Below, in pieces: positions 1 to 12,200 of a stretch of DNA of 64,000 nt. A program made the translations under genes and the position numbers. This stretch comes from Spizellomyces punctatus DAOM BR117. Its lineage: Eukaryota; Chytridiomycota; Chytridiomycetes; Spizellomycetales; Spizellomycetaceae. Positions within the stretch are counted from its first letter, which is position 1, and each line of letters opens with the position of its first letter. The stretch covers positions 1,608,983 to 1,672,982 of the forward strand of contig NW_015971538.1 in NCBI RefSeq assembly GCF_000182565.1. The letters are read 5' to 3'. The notes under the pieces were generated by a model that made no database searches, was not told the origin of the DNA, and was given only the letters and a program-made list of their open reading frames with translations.

Positions 1-1
1 G

Positions 2-3000
2 CATGTTTTCATAGACAATATGGACTTCACAAATATCGACTTCGTTCCAGCCTTGAGATCATTCCTTCAAACATTTCGCTTGCCTGGAGAGGCTCAAAAA
101 ATTGATCGAATAATGGAGAAGTTTGCCGATCGTTACTATGAAAACAACCCGGACGTTTTTGCAAAAGCCGACACCGCCTACACCTTGGCTTTCTCCGTTA
201 TCATGCTGAATACAGATCAGCACTCCGCTGAAATAAAGCATCGGATGGATAAGAACGCATTCATCAAAAACAACCGTGGTATTAATGACGAAGGGGACTT
301 ACCGGAGGAGTATCTTGCTGCAATTTTCGACGAGGTGTCCAATAATGAAATTGTACTAGAAGAGGAACAGGCAGGGAAACTGGCACAAATGGCCATTGGA
401 TGGGGTGCCGGGGATCTCAACGATAGGCAGAGAATGGAACTCTATAGGAAAGAGATACAAATGGTGCAGAAGAAAAGCCAGCAGCTCATTCAAAATGCGA
501 ACAGAACAGTCGCACCATTCCGAACCGCAGTGAATGCTGATCTGGCGCGGCCCATGTTTGGAATGGCTTCTTGGCCTTTAATGGCGGTTTTCAGTCTTGC
601 CTTTGAGGCCGCCAACGACGAAGAGGATGTCGATGACGCAGCTGAAGGACCGCGCTCGCTGGAACCAAAGGCAGCAGACCTTTGCCTGGAGGGTTTTGCG
701 GGATCTATACGGTTGGCTAGTATTTTCAGGATGGAGACCGAACGTGATGCCTTTGTGACCTCATTGTCGAAATTGACTGGGCTATCTCACATTCAAGACA
801 TCCGACCAAAAAATATCAAAGCCATCAAGACGCTGATTATGATTGCGAATGTCCTTGGAGAGTATCTTGAGTCCAGCTGGATGCAAGTTCTAAAAGCAAT
901 TTCCCAGCTGGAGCGTCTCCAGTTGATTGCAAATCGGGGTTCTTTCGATAATGCTACGCGACAGAGTGGAGACGCGGTACATGCTGGTGATGAAGCAACT
1001 GCTGCAGATTTACCGTACGGCGGTTCAGCAGCCCCTGTACGACAAAGTGCATACCGCACCATTGAAGACTTGACTAGCAATTCTAGGCCAAACCCCGCCG
1101 TAGAAAAGCTGATCGCAGAGTTCCATAATCAAGCTACCGTAGTGGCGGTTGATCGTATCTTCACAAACACATTAAAACTATCCGCCACAGCCATTATTCA
1201 CTTCTTCCGGTGCTTATGCCATGTCTCCATGGAAGAGGTGGGACTCGATCCAAGTGCGCCGGTGGGTGGAATGCCGCAGGTTCTACATTCCGGGGCGCCG
1301 CGCATGTATTTGCTGCAAAAAATTGTCGAGATTGCCTATTACAACATGCCTCGAATTCGTTTCGAGTGGACGCAAATCTGGCGGATCCTTCAGCCGTACT
1401 TTAACACCGTTGCATGTCATCCCAACACTACAGTGTCCACCTTTGCGGTTGACTCTCTTCGGCAACTAAGTATGAAGTTCCTTGAGCGAGAGGAACTGGG
1501 ACACTACTCAGCGCAAAACGAATTCTTAAAAAGTTTTGAATGGATCATGAAGCACAATGCCAACCCGGCAATCAGGGAACTGATCCTCAGCAGCATGGCA
1601 CATATGATTGCTGCTCGTGCACGCAGCATACGGAGTGGATGGAGAAGCATTTTCGTGGTCTTGGCCAAGGCAGCACAGTCGAGTTCAGGAGACGAGAAGA
1701 TGATTAAGACAGCGTTTGGAATTGTGCAGGTCGTGTTTCGGGAACATTTCGATGCTGTGAATCATGCTGGAGGATTTGTCGATTATGTGGCTTGTTTGGC
1801 AGAGTTCGCGTTGTTGGAGGGTAGCGGGCAAACCTACGACGAGGTGGTGATGGGCAGTATTCAGCTTCTGCAGTCTTGTGCAAACTATCTTGTGAAACAT
1901 GGCAGCGAGACGCTTGAGGGAAAGCCGAGGCGGAGCTCTCAGGGGGAACTAGATGGACAGAAGCCCGTTCCGCCAGCGGTACTCCTTAACGGGACAGCAC
2001 TCTCGGTCCCGCCAACTCCGACCAGTACGCATCCACCTCGTGCCCCATCCCAGCCTTATCTCCAAGCAAACGGAATGGTGAGCGAGGAGCACTTCTTCCT
2101 GAAATGGTTCCCTATACTGTCTGCCTTCTCCCGTGTTGTGATTGACTCAGAAAGTGTTACCGTGCGCACCCGGACCATAGATGCATTGTTCGATACCTTA
2201 AAGTCCGCTGGCCAAAGGTTTGATGTAAAGTACTGGAAAAACATACAGCGGAGCGTTATTCTGCCCATTTTTGCTGATTTGGGTGAGCGCACCGACTCAG
2301 TTTCTCAAGAGCAGTATCGGCCACGAGGAAAAGAGGCAGACACCGCGATATGGGTGCACGGCTTGCGACTTTATGCGGATTTGACTACATCTTTTTTTGA
2401 GAAGCTGGCAACCGCGGGCCATGCCGAGCTGATGAAAGGCGTTTTGGACCTTTTAATCGGCATGTTACAGCGGCGAGACGAAAAGCTGGCGACGACAGGT
2501 GGTATCTGCCTGCACGGGTTTGTGCGAGACAATCTGGGTAGAATTGGCAAGTGCGGGTCTTGGGGGGTGATAACGGATGGAGTGGAGAAAGCCTTTGCGA
2601 CAACGTTACCGGCGGAACTACTATGCTGCGATTACGGAAAAGTTTCATCGAAACCGCTGGACGCGAATTCTAACAGGACAGAATCAGTAGGATCAGAGGT
2701 TGTAAGCGCAGGTTATACAGCTGCGCGAGCAGTAGGAACCGAAGTTACGCTGGATACGCTTGATTTTGAGCACACGTTAGTGAAATGTGTCACGCATCTG
2801 GAGCTCGTTCAAGCATTGCGAGATATCGCATTCACCAAGTTAGTCGGGAGCGGTCGAAGAGGGAGCGAAGCCAAGGTGTACGTTGACAAAACCCAAAGCG
2901 GTCGCAATTCCATAGTCGCAGATATGACTGCCACGGAGAGACCAGTAGATAAGAGCGACCCTGGAAGCACTCCTGTACCTCCAGTTGTACCGGAGCAAAA

Positions 3001-3718
3001 GCAAGTTCTGGCCATCAATATCATCCCTCCAGAATTCCGCCACCGCTGGCTTAAATGCTTGTACGACAGTTACGCGGTTGCGCGAGCGTTCAATGAGGAG
3101 AATGACTTGCGTTATGCCATATATCGACGGGGCCTGGTACCTCAGCTCCCACATTTGGTCAAGCAAGAGACTTTGAGTTTCGCAACATATTTGCGGATGC
3201 TGTTTGCCGTCTACCGTGCACAATCGTCCAGTACACCCTTTCCGAGGGAGCCTAAGAGTCCCTCGACTGAAACGATATCAATGGAGACAGCTGGGCAGGG
3301 CGACGCTAGTGTTCTACCAGAACTTGTCAAGCACACACTTGACGTCCTAGGGCGGTACGTCGAATGTCTGAATGACCAGCAACGCAATCAATTGCACATT
3401 GGATTATGGAGTCCAGTGGTTGCGATGGTTTTCAAGGAACTTTTGGGAATGGAAGGGCTGTGGACCGCACAAGCAGCAAATGGTGAACCGAGCGGAAAAT
3501 GCGCGGAAGCCAGGGAGCATTCCGATGGCAGTGTACATGAATTGGGTACTGCAGCACATAACGGCATATCAAATGGGCCACAGCACCATGTTGAACTGAA
3601 ACAACATGTGCCACGGTACTTCAAGTTTGCTGTTAAGATGATGGGTGTTGATCGCCCAGAGGTCCGAACTGCTTTGCAGGAATTCATGGAAAGAGTGGGG
3701 GATGAATATATACGATAG
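2..3718 (+). CDS. SEC7: Sec7-domain ARF guanine nucleotide exchange factor (BIG/Sec7 type), 5' partial
   Basis: Large ARF-GEF that activates ARF GTPases on Golgi/trans-Golgi membranes. The frame is open to the left edge, so the first ATG (position 20) is internal; it falls in the middle of the Sec7 domain. The motif FRLPGEAQKIDR and the following FAYTLAFSVIMLNTDQHS-like stretch (about residues 20-70) mark the second half of the catalytic Sec7 domain; the catalytic glutamate half is upstream of the window. Downstream are the long helical HDS regions typical of BIG1/BIG2/yeast Sec7 (for example AVEKLIAEFHNQATVVAVDRIF). No intron interrupts 3.7 kb, unlike most neighbours. The stop is TAG at 3716-3718. 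Family assignment is firm; the choice between BIG and Sec7 naming is convention. Confidence 0.93.
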   Translation, partial: HVFIDNMDFTNIDFVPALRSFLQTFRLPGEAQKIDRIMEKFADRYYENNPDVFAKADTAYTLAFSVIMLNTDQHSAEIKHRMDKNAFIKNNRGINDEGDLPEEYLAAIFDEVSNNEIVLEEEQAGKLAQMAIGWGAGDLNDRQRMELYRKEIQMVQKKSQQLIQNANRTVAPFRTAVNADLARPMFGMASWPLMAVFSLAFEAANDEEDVDDAAEGPRSLEPKAADLCLEGFAGSIRLASIFRMETERDAFVTSLSKLTGLSHIQDIRPKNIKAIKTLIMIANVLGEYLESSWMQVLKAISQLERLQLIANRGSFDNATRQSGDAVHAGDEATAADLPYGGSAAPVRQSAYRTIEDLTSNSRPNPAVEKLIAEFHNQATVVAVDRIFTNTLKLSATAIIHFFRCLCHVSMEEVGLDPSAPVGGMPQVLHSGAPRMYLLQKIVEIAYYNMPRIRFEWTQIWRILQPYFNTVACHPNTTVSTFAVDSLRQLSMKFLEREELGHYSAQNEFLKSFEWIMKHNANPAIRELILSSMAHMIAARARSIRSGWRSIFVVLAKAAQSSSGDEKMIKTAFGIVQVVFREHFDAVNHAGGFVDYVACLAEFALLEGSGQTYDEVVMGSIQLLQSCANYLVKHGSETLEGKPRRSSQGELDGQKPVPPAVLLNGTALSVPPTPTSTHPPRAPSQPYLQANGMVSEEHFFLKWFPILSAFSRVVIDSESVTVRTRTIDALFDTLKSAGQRFDVKYWKNIQRSVILPIFADLGERTDSVSQEQYRPRGKEADTAIWVHGLRLYADLTTSFFEKLATAGHAELMKGVLDLLIGMLQRRDEKLATTGGICLHGFVRDNLGRIGKCGSWGVITDGVEKAFATTLPAELLCCDYGKVSSKPLDANSNRTESVGSEVVSAGYTAARAVGTEVTLDTLDFEHTLVKCVTHLELVQALRDIAFTKLVGSGRRGSEAKVYVDKTQSGRNSIVADMTATERPVDKSDPGSTPVPPVVPEQKQVLAINIIPPEFRHRWLKCLYDSYAVARAFNEENDLRYAIYRRGLVPQLPHLVKQETLSFATYLRMLFAVYRAQSSSTPFPREPKSPSTETISMETAGQGDASVLPELVKHTLDVLGRYVECLNDQQRNQLHIGLWSPVVAMVFKELLGMEGLWTAQAANGEPSGKCAEAREHSDGSVHELGTAAHNGISNGPQHHVELKQHVPRYFKFAVKMMGVDRPEVRTALQEFMERVGDEYIR

Positions 3719-4222
3719 TAGGGGGGGATGGCTTTATTTGTACGTATATCAATTATATTTTTTGCCTGCTTTCTTAATGTCGCTTTGCCAAGCACGATGA
3801 TATTCCTATTTACTTCAGTGGTCGCGACTTTTCTACCTGGTGGTACTATTAAACTTAGTAGAGTAATAGCGCTACGCAGTCAGACCTCCGTCGACGACCA
3901 AGCACTAAATACACAATCGGTATCAAGAATTGCTCCGATGGCCAAAAAATCCGGACATTCGGACACTTACCTCTCCAGTAATATACTCTGCTGTCGCTAG
4001 GAACATGGCTGCCTGCGCAATCTCCTATAATCCGCGAGGCAAAGAACGCTTCAATGGAAAAAACGTTCCGTGTTTGCGCAACCGTGACATGTTACTACCT
4101 CTGGTTTTCCAAAGCGGCCCAGTGGTGTCGAGGAAAGAATCTCTTGTCTCTTGCGTTCTGACATCCCTTTGCAGGAGTACATCACAATTGAACACTAGGC
4201 TATTCGAGCGGATCGACGCCCA
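3719..4222. other. Intergenic, convergent 3' ends
   Basis: About 500 bases between the ARF-GEF stop and the 3' end of the reductase on the other strand. Open frames here show no recognisable motif and no splice-supported extension. AT-rich stretches directly after 3718 fit 3' processing. I see no gene. Confidence 0.6.
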
Positions 4223-5187
4223 TCAGAAAAAGTAGATACCAGCAATCATATCTGTTTCGATGTAACCCGGTGCTATCGCGTTAACACGAATGTTTCGACT
4301 TCCCAGCTCACGCGCGAGAGATTTGGTGAAGCCTGAGTAGTGGTGCGGTTAGGCACCCATCCAGGAGCGTCTTTAGTAGGGTACCTATAACTCCAGCTTT
4401 GGATGCTCCATACACGCTCTGCCCTTCGTTCCCTCTCAGTCCCACGGCGGATGCAATGTTCAAAATGCAGCCTAATATCGCCAGGTATGGAACATCAGCC
4501 GACGTTTGCATGAGGAAACGGGTAGAGTGTGGATTCGCACCCTTCTTTCGTTTCATCATTCCTTTGACAACCGCACGGCTAGTGAGGATAGTTGCCGTTA
4601 GGTTGATGTTCAGGAGCTCCAACGCTCGCGAAGAGTTTTGTACAGCAAGCACGGCGTCAGACACAATCCCTACAAGGGATGTGAGTTTGCTTTAGTAAAA
4701 CCTGTTCTTATGCGTATACGCAAATGATTGATTAGGAACCTGCAGAGTTTACGAGGATATCAACATCACCCAGGGCATTGATATGCTAGTTCATGAATGG
4801 TATTGGAATAACGCAGAAGGTTCCTTGCAGTTATGGCTTGGCAGAAACTCTTTGCGGTACCTTTCCTAGGTCCTCCACTTCCGAAATGTCTGCCAGGTTG
4901 GCTTGGAGGGTCACCACTCTGTCCCTCATTTCGTCATGTGCTATATGTCCTGTCAGTCTCTCGTTATTCAGCAAAGAGTAACGGGCCTCTTCTAAGTTTT
5001 CAGAGTTACGGGAAACGAGTACAATTCGACCCCATCGCTGGGCTGCAAGAAACGAGCGGGCGATTTCCAAGCCGATGCCACGGCTACCCCCTGTGATGAC
5101 AGCTATTGACTGCGACTTCTCTGGTGTTTTCGGTGCAGAACGGGACAATCCTGCGACGGACGCTAGACAACGTTGGCTTCGGAACAT
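4223..5187 (-). CDS. OAR1: Short-chain dehydrogenase, 3-oxoacyl-[ACP] reductase type (FabG/OAR1-like)
   Basis: Four exons on the minus strand: 5187-4861, 4785-4740, 4669-4385 and 4332-4223. All joins keep frame and use GT-AG sites, giving about 255 residues, the normal size of a classical SDR. Motifs in order: NAD(P)-binding [15 protein letters not shown] (the NNAG-type motif); a central Ser region before the catalytic YGASK; and the C-terminal [18 protein letters not shown] typical of FabG. The arginine/serine-rich start ([13 protein letters not shown]) looks like a mitochondrial presequence, which suggests mitochondrial fatty acid synthesis type II; that location is inferred. The 5187 ATG was chosen because upstream in-frame starts are not ATG. 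Confidence 0.87.
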
Positions 5188-5340
5188 GCCGACCTGCAAA
5201 AGCAGTCGAAATGGAGGTGTGAAAACAGACAAGAGACGCGTCGCGTTCGCTTACTCCCTTTGAGAATTGGCGATCGTTCGAATTAATCCGTTTGACAAAC
5301 ACATGCATCCTCGCTAGCTGTCCACGCCTCTCTAGCCGCT
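5188..5340. promoter_or_regulatory. Short divergent promoter region (reductase / POC1)
   Basis: About 150 bases separate the start of the minus-strand reductase from the proposed POC1 start, so both promoters must lie here or overlap 5' untranslated sequence. No specific element was recognised. Confidence 0.4.
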
Positions 5341-7712
5341 ATGATGGTAATCAGCTGAAATGGTCTTGATGTCAGCCGGGTCAAATCTCTTAAGATCATT
5401 TGTTGATCTCTCTTTCAGTCATCGTACCTCCAACTTCAAGATCCCACCCTTGAGCGTTCTTTCCGCGGACACAAAGATGTGATAACAGGCTTGTGCTTCA
5501 AGCCTTCCATGACGCAGCTGGCTTCGTCCTCTATGGATCACTCTGTAATGGTGTGGAACTTCAAACCACAATTGAGAGCCTTCCGCTTTGTAGGTCATAA
5601 GGTAAGCCTTGTAAACAAAAGTCATTCCGCAGATCGGTTGTTTCAGTTACGGTCTACACTTGCGGCGGGCATGGCAGTGTATCATAGAATTGCATATTGA
5701 CTCTTACGATACCCGAGTAGGGGCCCGTAACCAGCGTGGACTTCTCACCGGCTGGGCAGCTTTTGGCAAGTTCGTCTCGAGACAAAACAGTGCGGCTGTG
5801 GACTCCAAACGTGTAGGTGACCCTTCGTTCAACCGACCACAGCCTTTCTGCCTACTTTTCGGTTAACCCGATGGACAGCAAGGGTGATGTCACAGTCTTT
5901 AAAGCGCATACCTCCTCTGTACGCACAGTACAGTTCTCTCGCGATGGTGACTCCTTGTTAACGGCATCTGATGATAAAACTATTAAGGTGAAAGATTTCT
6001 TAAAGGCGGTGAATGGATGAGCTCTTCCTGATTACGGGCATTGGGTTGCAGTTGTGGTCGACTCACAGGACAAAATTCCAATATACCCTTGCGGGACACC
6101 TGAATTGGGTTCGAACAGCACGATTCTCCCCGGATTCGCGTCTGATTGTATCAGGAAGTGACGACAAAACGGTCAAACTATGGGACTTGGGCAGCAAATC
6201 TTGCGTGAAAACGTACTGGGACCATACGGGGTAAGGGTGGAACATTTTTACGTGCTACTTCTTTGATAGATACGGCCATGAATCAATTGAAATATGGCGA
6301 TCGATCTAGGATGGTGTCATCTGTTGCTTTCCACCCTGCAGGCACCGTCGTAGCATCTGCATCAACCGACCGATCTATCAAGCTTTTTGATATCCGAACG
6401 CACAAATTAATACAACATTACGGTGATGCACATGGAGGGGATCGTCAGTCAGCCGGTGGCGGAGCAGGGGTGAACAGTATAAGTTTTGGCGGACCTGCCG
6501 GCGAGTGGCTCATCAGCACTGGATGGGACGGTGTAGTGAAGGTACGCAGCGAACAGTGCATCGCAGATGTTGACTGCAGTCTGATCATATTACAACTATT
6601 TCCAGATATGGGATTTGAAAGAGGGGCACCTGTTCTATACCTTACATGGCCACAAACACGGACCAACCACAGCAGCGGTATTTTCGCCACATGGAGACCA
6701 TTTTGCTACGGGCGGCAGCGACTCGCAGGTCATGGTTTGGAAAAGCAATTTCGATTCCATTTCCAGTCCAGTGGGAACAGAGGACAAGGATGTGGAAGAC
6801 ACAGGTCAGTAGAGAGACCTTGCGGATGTTGACGAAAAAAACACCTTGTCCTGACTTTGCTTTTTGAAGGGGCAAACCGGCGCCCATTTTCCCAATCACA
6901 CCAGCATGCTCTGTATACCGAAGCATTTACAGCCGGTCGTTCGCGGGCGCAAAGCAAAAGTCCAGTATTGGCAGCACCTGTGCCAATTGCTGCATCCGGA
7001 GGTGTAACTGCGCAAAGAAAGGCCACCCAGATCTACGGTTCAGGAAAAGTTAATGGAGGAAAATCCGACCGACCGCCGATTGTCGATGTTGGTGCCTCAT
7101 TGTTTGCTGAAAAGGTCTATTCCCCTCCCGTCCTTTGTGCCACGGTATTCTCACGTCCTGACACGCAGAATTTGTATATAGGATCTTGAAGAGGATATTG
7201 TTTTGCCACCTTCGCGGCCTACCACATCACCTATCCGAGAAATGCGCAGTTCCCAACAGCACCAAGATAAACAGACGTATACCACACCTCTAGAAGTCCG
7301 AACAATGCCCAACGAGATCGCCTCTACACTTCAACATATTGTCCGACAGGTGGACGTTCTGACACAAACGATGAGCATTCTTGAGGTGAGCATCGTCTTC
7401 AGTTGTTTGTCAATCCCATGATAGTATGGTATTCAAATACACGAACAGAGTCGATTGACAATGAATGAAGATCGGGTAGTGGAAATGGGTCGACGATTTG
7501 GGGATGCGGTCGAGCGCATTGACTGGATGGCGTCTCGGTGGACCAGAGCTAATGCGTCTACAGTTAGCAGCAATGCGCCGGAAGGGGTCGGAATACCACA
7601 TGACGGAAACGATGCTCTAGGGCAGCAACCTGCCGCCCAGGATGCAACGACCGGGAGAGAAAGGGCTGTCCCTAATACTGATCACCCTGAAGCAGAGAGG
7701 ACGGGTATATAA
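5341..7712 (+). CDS. POC1: POC1 centriolar WD40 protein
   Basis: Ten exons proposed: 5341-5346, 5419-5601, 5721-5812, 5879-5987, 6052-6230, 6310-6541, 6606-6804, 6870-7114, 7182-7385 and 7449-7712. Every join keeps frame. The product has seven WD40 repeats beginning [17 protein letters not shown] and ending VMVWKSNFD, a pattern I know from POC1A/POC1B, followed by a low-complexity linker and a C-terminal helical segment ([20 protein letters not shown]), the conserved Poc1 tail. Poc1 stabilises centrioles and basal bodies, so it is expected only in fungi with flagellated stages. The two-codon first exon (ATGATG, then GTAATC) is the weakest part of the model; the repeat region is secure. Confidence 0.9.
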
Positions 7713-7848
7713 CACATATATACCGGTACATGAAAGAGAGAAGCAACGACGGCAGCTTCTGTAAATAATTATGGTCTACCTTGTAAGTCTAATTGTAAAC
7801 ACCGAGATATAATCTATCTATGTACAACTGGATTGAGGACAACAGTGG

Positions 7849-9113
7849 TCACCCGCCAGCGTTATCCCGCTCCTTTGTTGATATCAGCCCTTTCGAATTG
7901 CCGATTGGTCCAGCAGCTGCATTTTGGCGCTGCGCGTGTTGAAGTTTTGGCGTCCTACCGTTCTTCTTTTGTGTGATAGGTGCCGATGTTTTGACCGTTT
8001 TGATTCTCAACGGATAGTACGAGGCACTCCTGGCTGTCGACCTGGTCGTACCTGGAATTGCATTCGATGGACGTTGCAGCCACGGTATATTGGGGGGAGA
8101 GATTCTCGAGGCGACCAGAGCGCAGAGGTCGTCGAATCGTGGTGTGTCGTTCTGGGAGTAGACGTATCACGGTTATTCTACGGTAAACCCGTAGTCTCCA
8201 ATCCTAACTTACCCTTATACCCAGAATGGTCAGCCGCTTGATTCCTAACGCTGTTGCTAATGCAGCTTCTGCTCCTTTTGCAAATGGACATAGTAACACA
8301 TTGTTCCCGGCAAGGTAAGTGAGCGTTGGAATGTGAGCATACAGATGCGAAACTGGTACATCGCCACTGCACAGGAATACGAGACGCAGTTGGCTGGCTG
8401 TCGACGCTTGGGCTGTGGTGCAAGAATCTTCGAGGATTCGGGTAACTTTGTTGATGCCCAGAACAATATCCTGCAACGCTGCAAGCGCCCCAATACCGGT
8501 ATCACTGGGTGGGTTAGGCGGCTGTTTTGGGAGCATTTCCGGGATCTCGATGGCTCCACCACTCATGCCCTTCCTCTTTTTCTTCTTCTTTTTAGCAGCT
8601 TCTAGTTCATCTAATGTTTGCGGCACATCTTGGGTCGCAGGCTTTACAGCAGCAGCCAAAATGGCCGCTCGAGACTGCTTTCTTGCAATAATTTTGTGCA
8701 CAATGTCCTCCTTTCTTCGTTCACACTGGCCCCGTCGGTGTTCGCCTACGGATGTGAGGATCCTGGTAATCCGAGCATTAGATCGCCGACTCTTGAAATC
8801 CTGATGTCGAGTACAATACCTGCATAGCGCTTGCAGGATTTCCTCATTATCTTCCGTACTGAGTGCAGGCCTAGCATGGTGTGATAGCGATTAGAGAATA
8901 AACAAACAAAGGACAGACAAGCGTCCCAGTTCTGATACACTCCTAGCAAACTCACCACTCAAATTGAAACGGTGAATCAAAGACGTGCTTAAAAACGGTC
9001 CGCCTTGTCTTGTCCCGCAACACATTCTCCTCGTCCGCTATCAATGCTTCCTGGGTAAGTGCTCTCGCGTGCGATGTTGGTGTTGACTTGCGTTGCGGTC
9101 GGGGGGAATTCAT
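7849..9113 (-). CDS. POP3: RNase P/MRP protein subunit, Pop3/Rpp38-like (L7Ae family)
   Basis: Three exons: 9113-8956, 8870-8213 and 8151-7849. All are in phase with GT-AG introns, giving about 372 residues. The N-terminal part contains RTVFKHVFDSPFQFEW, resembling the start of the Pop3 domain; the middle has a lysine-rich basic run (AAKKKKKKRKG) and then DVPVSHLYAHIPTLTYLAG and PFAKGAEAALATALGIKR, the L7Ae/L30e-type core; the last exon has FDDLCALV and ISPPNIPWL, also Pop3-like. Function by family: tRNA 5' maturation (RNase P) and rRNA processing (RNase MRP), nuclear/nucleolar. It is longer than the yeast and human members because of low-complexity linkers. Confidence 0.75.
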
Positions 9114-9267
9114 GGTTGGCGAAAATGACACTGCAAACTGTGATCTGTATGGTTCAGATCGGCACAGTTTTATATGTTACATAATCATTGGAAGTCATGT
9201 GCTAATCTGAAGTTCAATACGATGGCCAGCACTTTCAGCAGTTATTTTATACAAATCTTTTAGATAT

Positions 9268-12200
9268 TCACATGGCCAATGCAGTACTTCTCGTTGCGGT
9301 GTATGCTCCTAATGAGCATTCTTGTGGGCTATTCTGGTCTGGAGTCAGAGCATCGACGGGTTGGGTCTCTTCCTCTTGTATCAAGTCGTCCCTAGCTGCC
9401 CTCAATGATGCCTCAAATGACTTTCGTGTTGTCTCATTATCTGGATCAAGTTCCAAACAAATCCGGAAGCATTCAACGGCGGCGTTTGGATTGCTGGTTT
9501 TTAAAAGATCATCGCCGACCGTTCTAATAAGTAGTGTTGGTTAAAACATAAGTCATAGAGACACTTGAGTATCCAGCGGCTTACCGTAGCACGTCAGCAT
9601 CTCTGATGCCCAACCGTAGCGCTTGCGCTATACACTGATTTGCTTCAAAGCTGCGGTTGAGCTTCAAGTTGAGTAATGCTAGATATGCCCATACATCTGC
9701 ATTGCGATTGTTAAGGACATTCGCTTCCTGTTGACAGCCACAAAGAGCGAGTTTAGGAAAAACATGTTGTTTTTGTTTAGCCAAAGTTCTTGCGCGTCAA
9801 ATGTAAGTACCGCTAAGGCATCCTCAGCTTCTTCCCAATCTTCAAGCGCCATGCAGGCTTTTCCAGCACCAAGCCATGATGCGGTGCTCGGGGCAATGCC
9901 ACTGGCTCGAAGGTACATCGACTTGGACAGTCGTGCCATTGAAACGTCAATGCGACTATTTTCGACAGCATTTCGAAGATATAGTGAACCAAGGCGGGTG
10001 TACACCATGGATATATCGGTTGGTTCTAAAGGGAGCCGGGTTGGCAAGGTCAAAATGCATGCATTGCAAACGAAAGATTATCCCGCAACAGCTACCTTGT
10101 GACAAGGAAAGCACTGTCTCGTATGACACCTGAGCACTATCCCAAAGTTTTTGTACGTATTGGAGGTGACCTTTTTGCGCCATATCAGTATGGTCGAAAT
10201 AATGCGTTTACAGACTCTACCCATACCCAAAGCCGCCCAAACGTTCGGCTCATCTTGCTGGATGCTCAATGCGTCTTTCAGGTGCTCATTTGCCAACTTA
10301 TAGTTCGAGCGCTGGACTTCAAGCTGACTAAGAAGTAGGTAAGGCTTAACTCGAGGACCAGATTCAAGGATTTCCTAAAGGACTACGGTTAAATCGTGCC
10401 CGTAAAATGGAAAACAGTGAAAAGTACCCACTTGCGAAAGCGCACGCTCTGCGAGCTGTCCAGCATGGCAGTGTATGAGGAACTCGGCTACCAATAAGAA
10501 AATTGATGGTGCGTCTGGTAACCGGTTAATTCATCGAGCGCTAACAGAGTGGATGATCAAAAAGAACCCTCTTATACCTGATGGCATAGTGCTATTGTGT
10601 AGCTTTGCAGCCTCCATTAGATAGTTTTCAGACTCTTCTTCCTCACTAATAACATCATAGAAAAGTCCCTGATAAAGAGCGTAGAACGACTCAGAATCTA
10701 CAATCACTATAGACTGCGAGATGCATTTAGTTCAACTCACCAAGAGTGTCAAGCTCAATGTATACTTGGGCTGCAGTTCCACAGCCGTTACGAGGTAAAC
10801 ACGCGCTTCCTCGAAGCGTTCATGAATACAACATAGAGCGCCATATGCTAGCAAACTGTCGGATAGTTGATGGCAGAGATGGTCAATAATAGATTTTAAG
10901 TGATGTCATCCGCTACTGCACCTTGGAATGTGCTTGGGATTTTTTGACAGTATCTCACGAAAGCATTCCTCGCCTTTCGACATCATTCCATTTCGCATAC
11001 AGAAGCATCCGTAGTCAAACCTAAACATAAATACATTAGGTTTCGAACAAAAGAAGGACAGCGCAAAGTAAACATTTCCCCACCATGCCTGCATGCTATC
11101 CTCGTACTTTACTATCCGCTCTTGATGGTACCTACTGGCAAGATCCGTAAGATGATCCACTTCTGCCGTATCAGCAAAATTCTTCAATATTTGGAAATCA
11201 GCCGTCTTCGTAAGGGTTGGGTCGACAAACGCCGTTGATTTGTCCCGGAACATCTGCCTTAGCCATAAGTTTGAGGCTAACTGTGGAACATGGTCGAGCC
11301 CCGATTCATACCTTGTTGATCAGCAGATGCATTTGGTCGACGAGGTAAACGTATACCTCGGACATGAACAGTTGGAGTTCACTTTTAGATGCGAAGGGAG
11401 ATTTGCGCTTGAATTGCTGGGGTCGGTGGAAGCCATCTATCAGTGAAAAGGGAGCGGATCGACACATTACAACTGTTTGTTTACCTCCCGCACGACCTCA
11501 ACCACGGCTCCCTTCAACTGCTCTTTGAACATGAAGTATGCTCCGCTCTTGTTCAGATGAAAGAAAAGCCGCTTTCTTCGCTACATTGCACCGGAAAGCA
11601 CTATCAGAAAGTGGTTCTCCTGGGTGAAAATCTGCGAGCCCAATACCCACTTGGAGCTCCTCCGACGAAGTCTCCGAGCCAACCGATATGCCGTCGATAG
11701 AATCCCCGCGTTTCTCTGCCTCCGCTACCAGTACTGTCTCATATTCCTTGACCAACTTTCGAACAACCGCTTGAACCTGTGTAAGGTACTCCTCATTGGC
11801 ACGTTTCGAACGTTTTTCGTAGAGAAGCTGAGGTGGAATTATGCGACGGGGAATGAAGTCACTGACTGATTTGGTTATCTGAGTGTCATATCAAATAGTA
11901 TCTTAGTGTCTCCACGTTGGATATTAGGAATAAAATTCGTGTCGTGCATACCGGCTGTAGCTTCTTCTTGTCGAGAAGAGGCTTTTCCAGCAACAGCTGA
12001 AGGCCGATACTGGTACCTAAGCTTTTATATAGGTTCGCTGTAAAATAGCATTCTGAGCACAGGTCCTTCCGACTGTGGCATAGACATTTCTCGCTGTATC
12101 TGAGAAAGATGGTACTTCACGCCTTACCATCATCCTTTGCTCCCCTTCCCTTCTTGCTTGGTGTCGGACCAGGAGCTTGACTGTCCAGTGTCGTTGTCGA

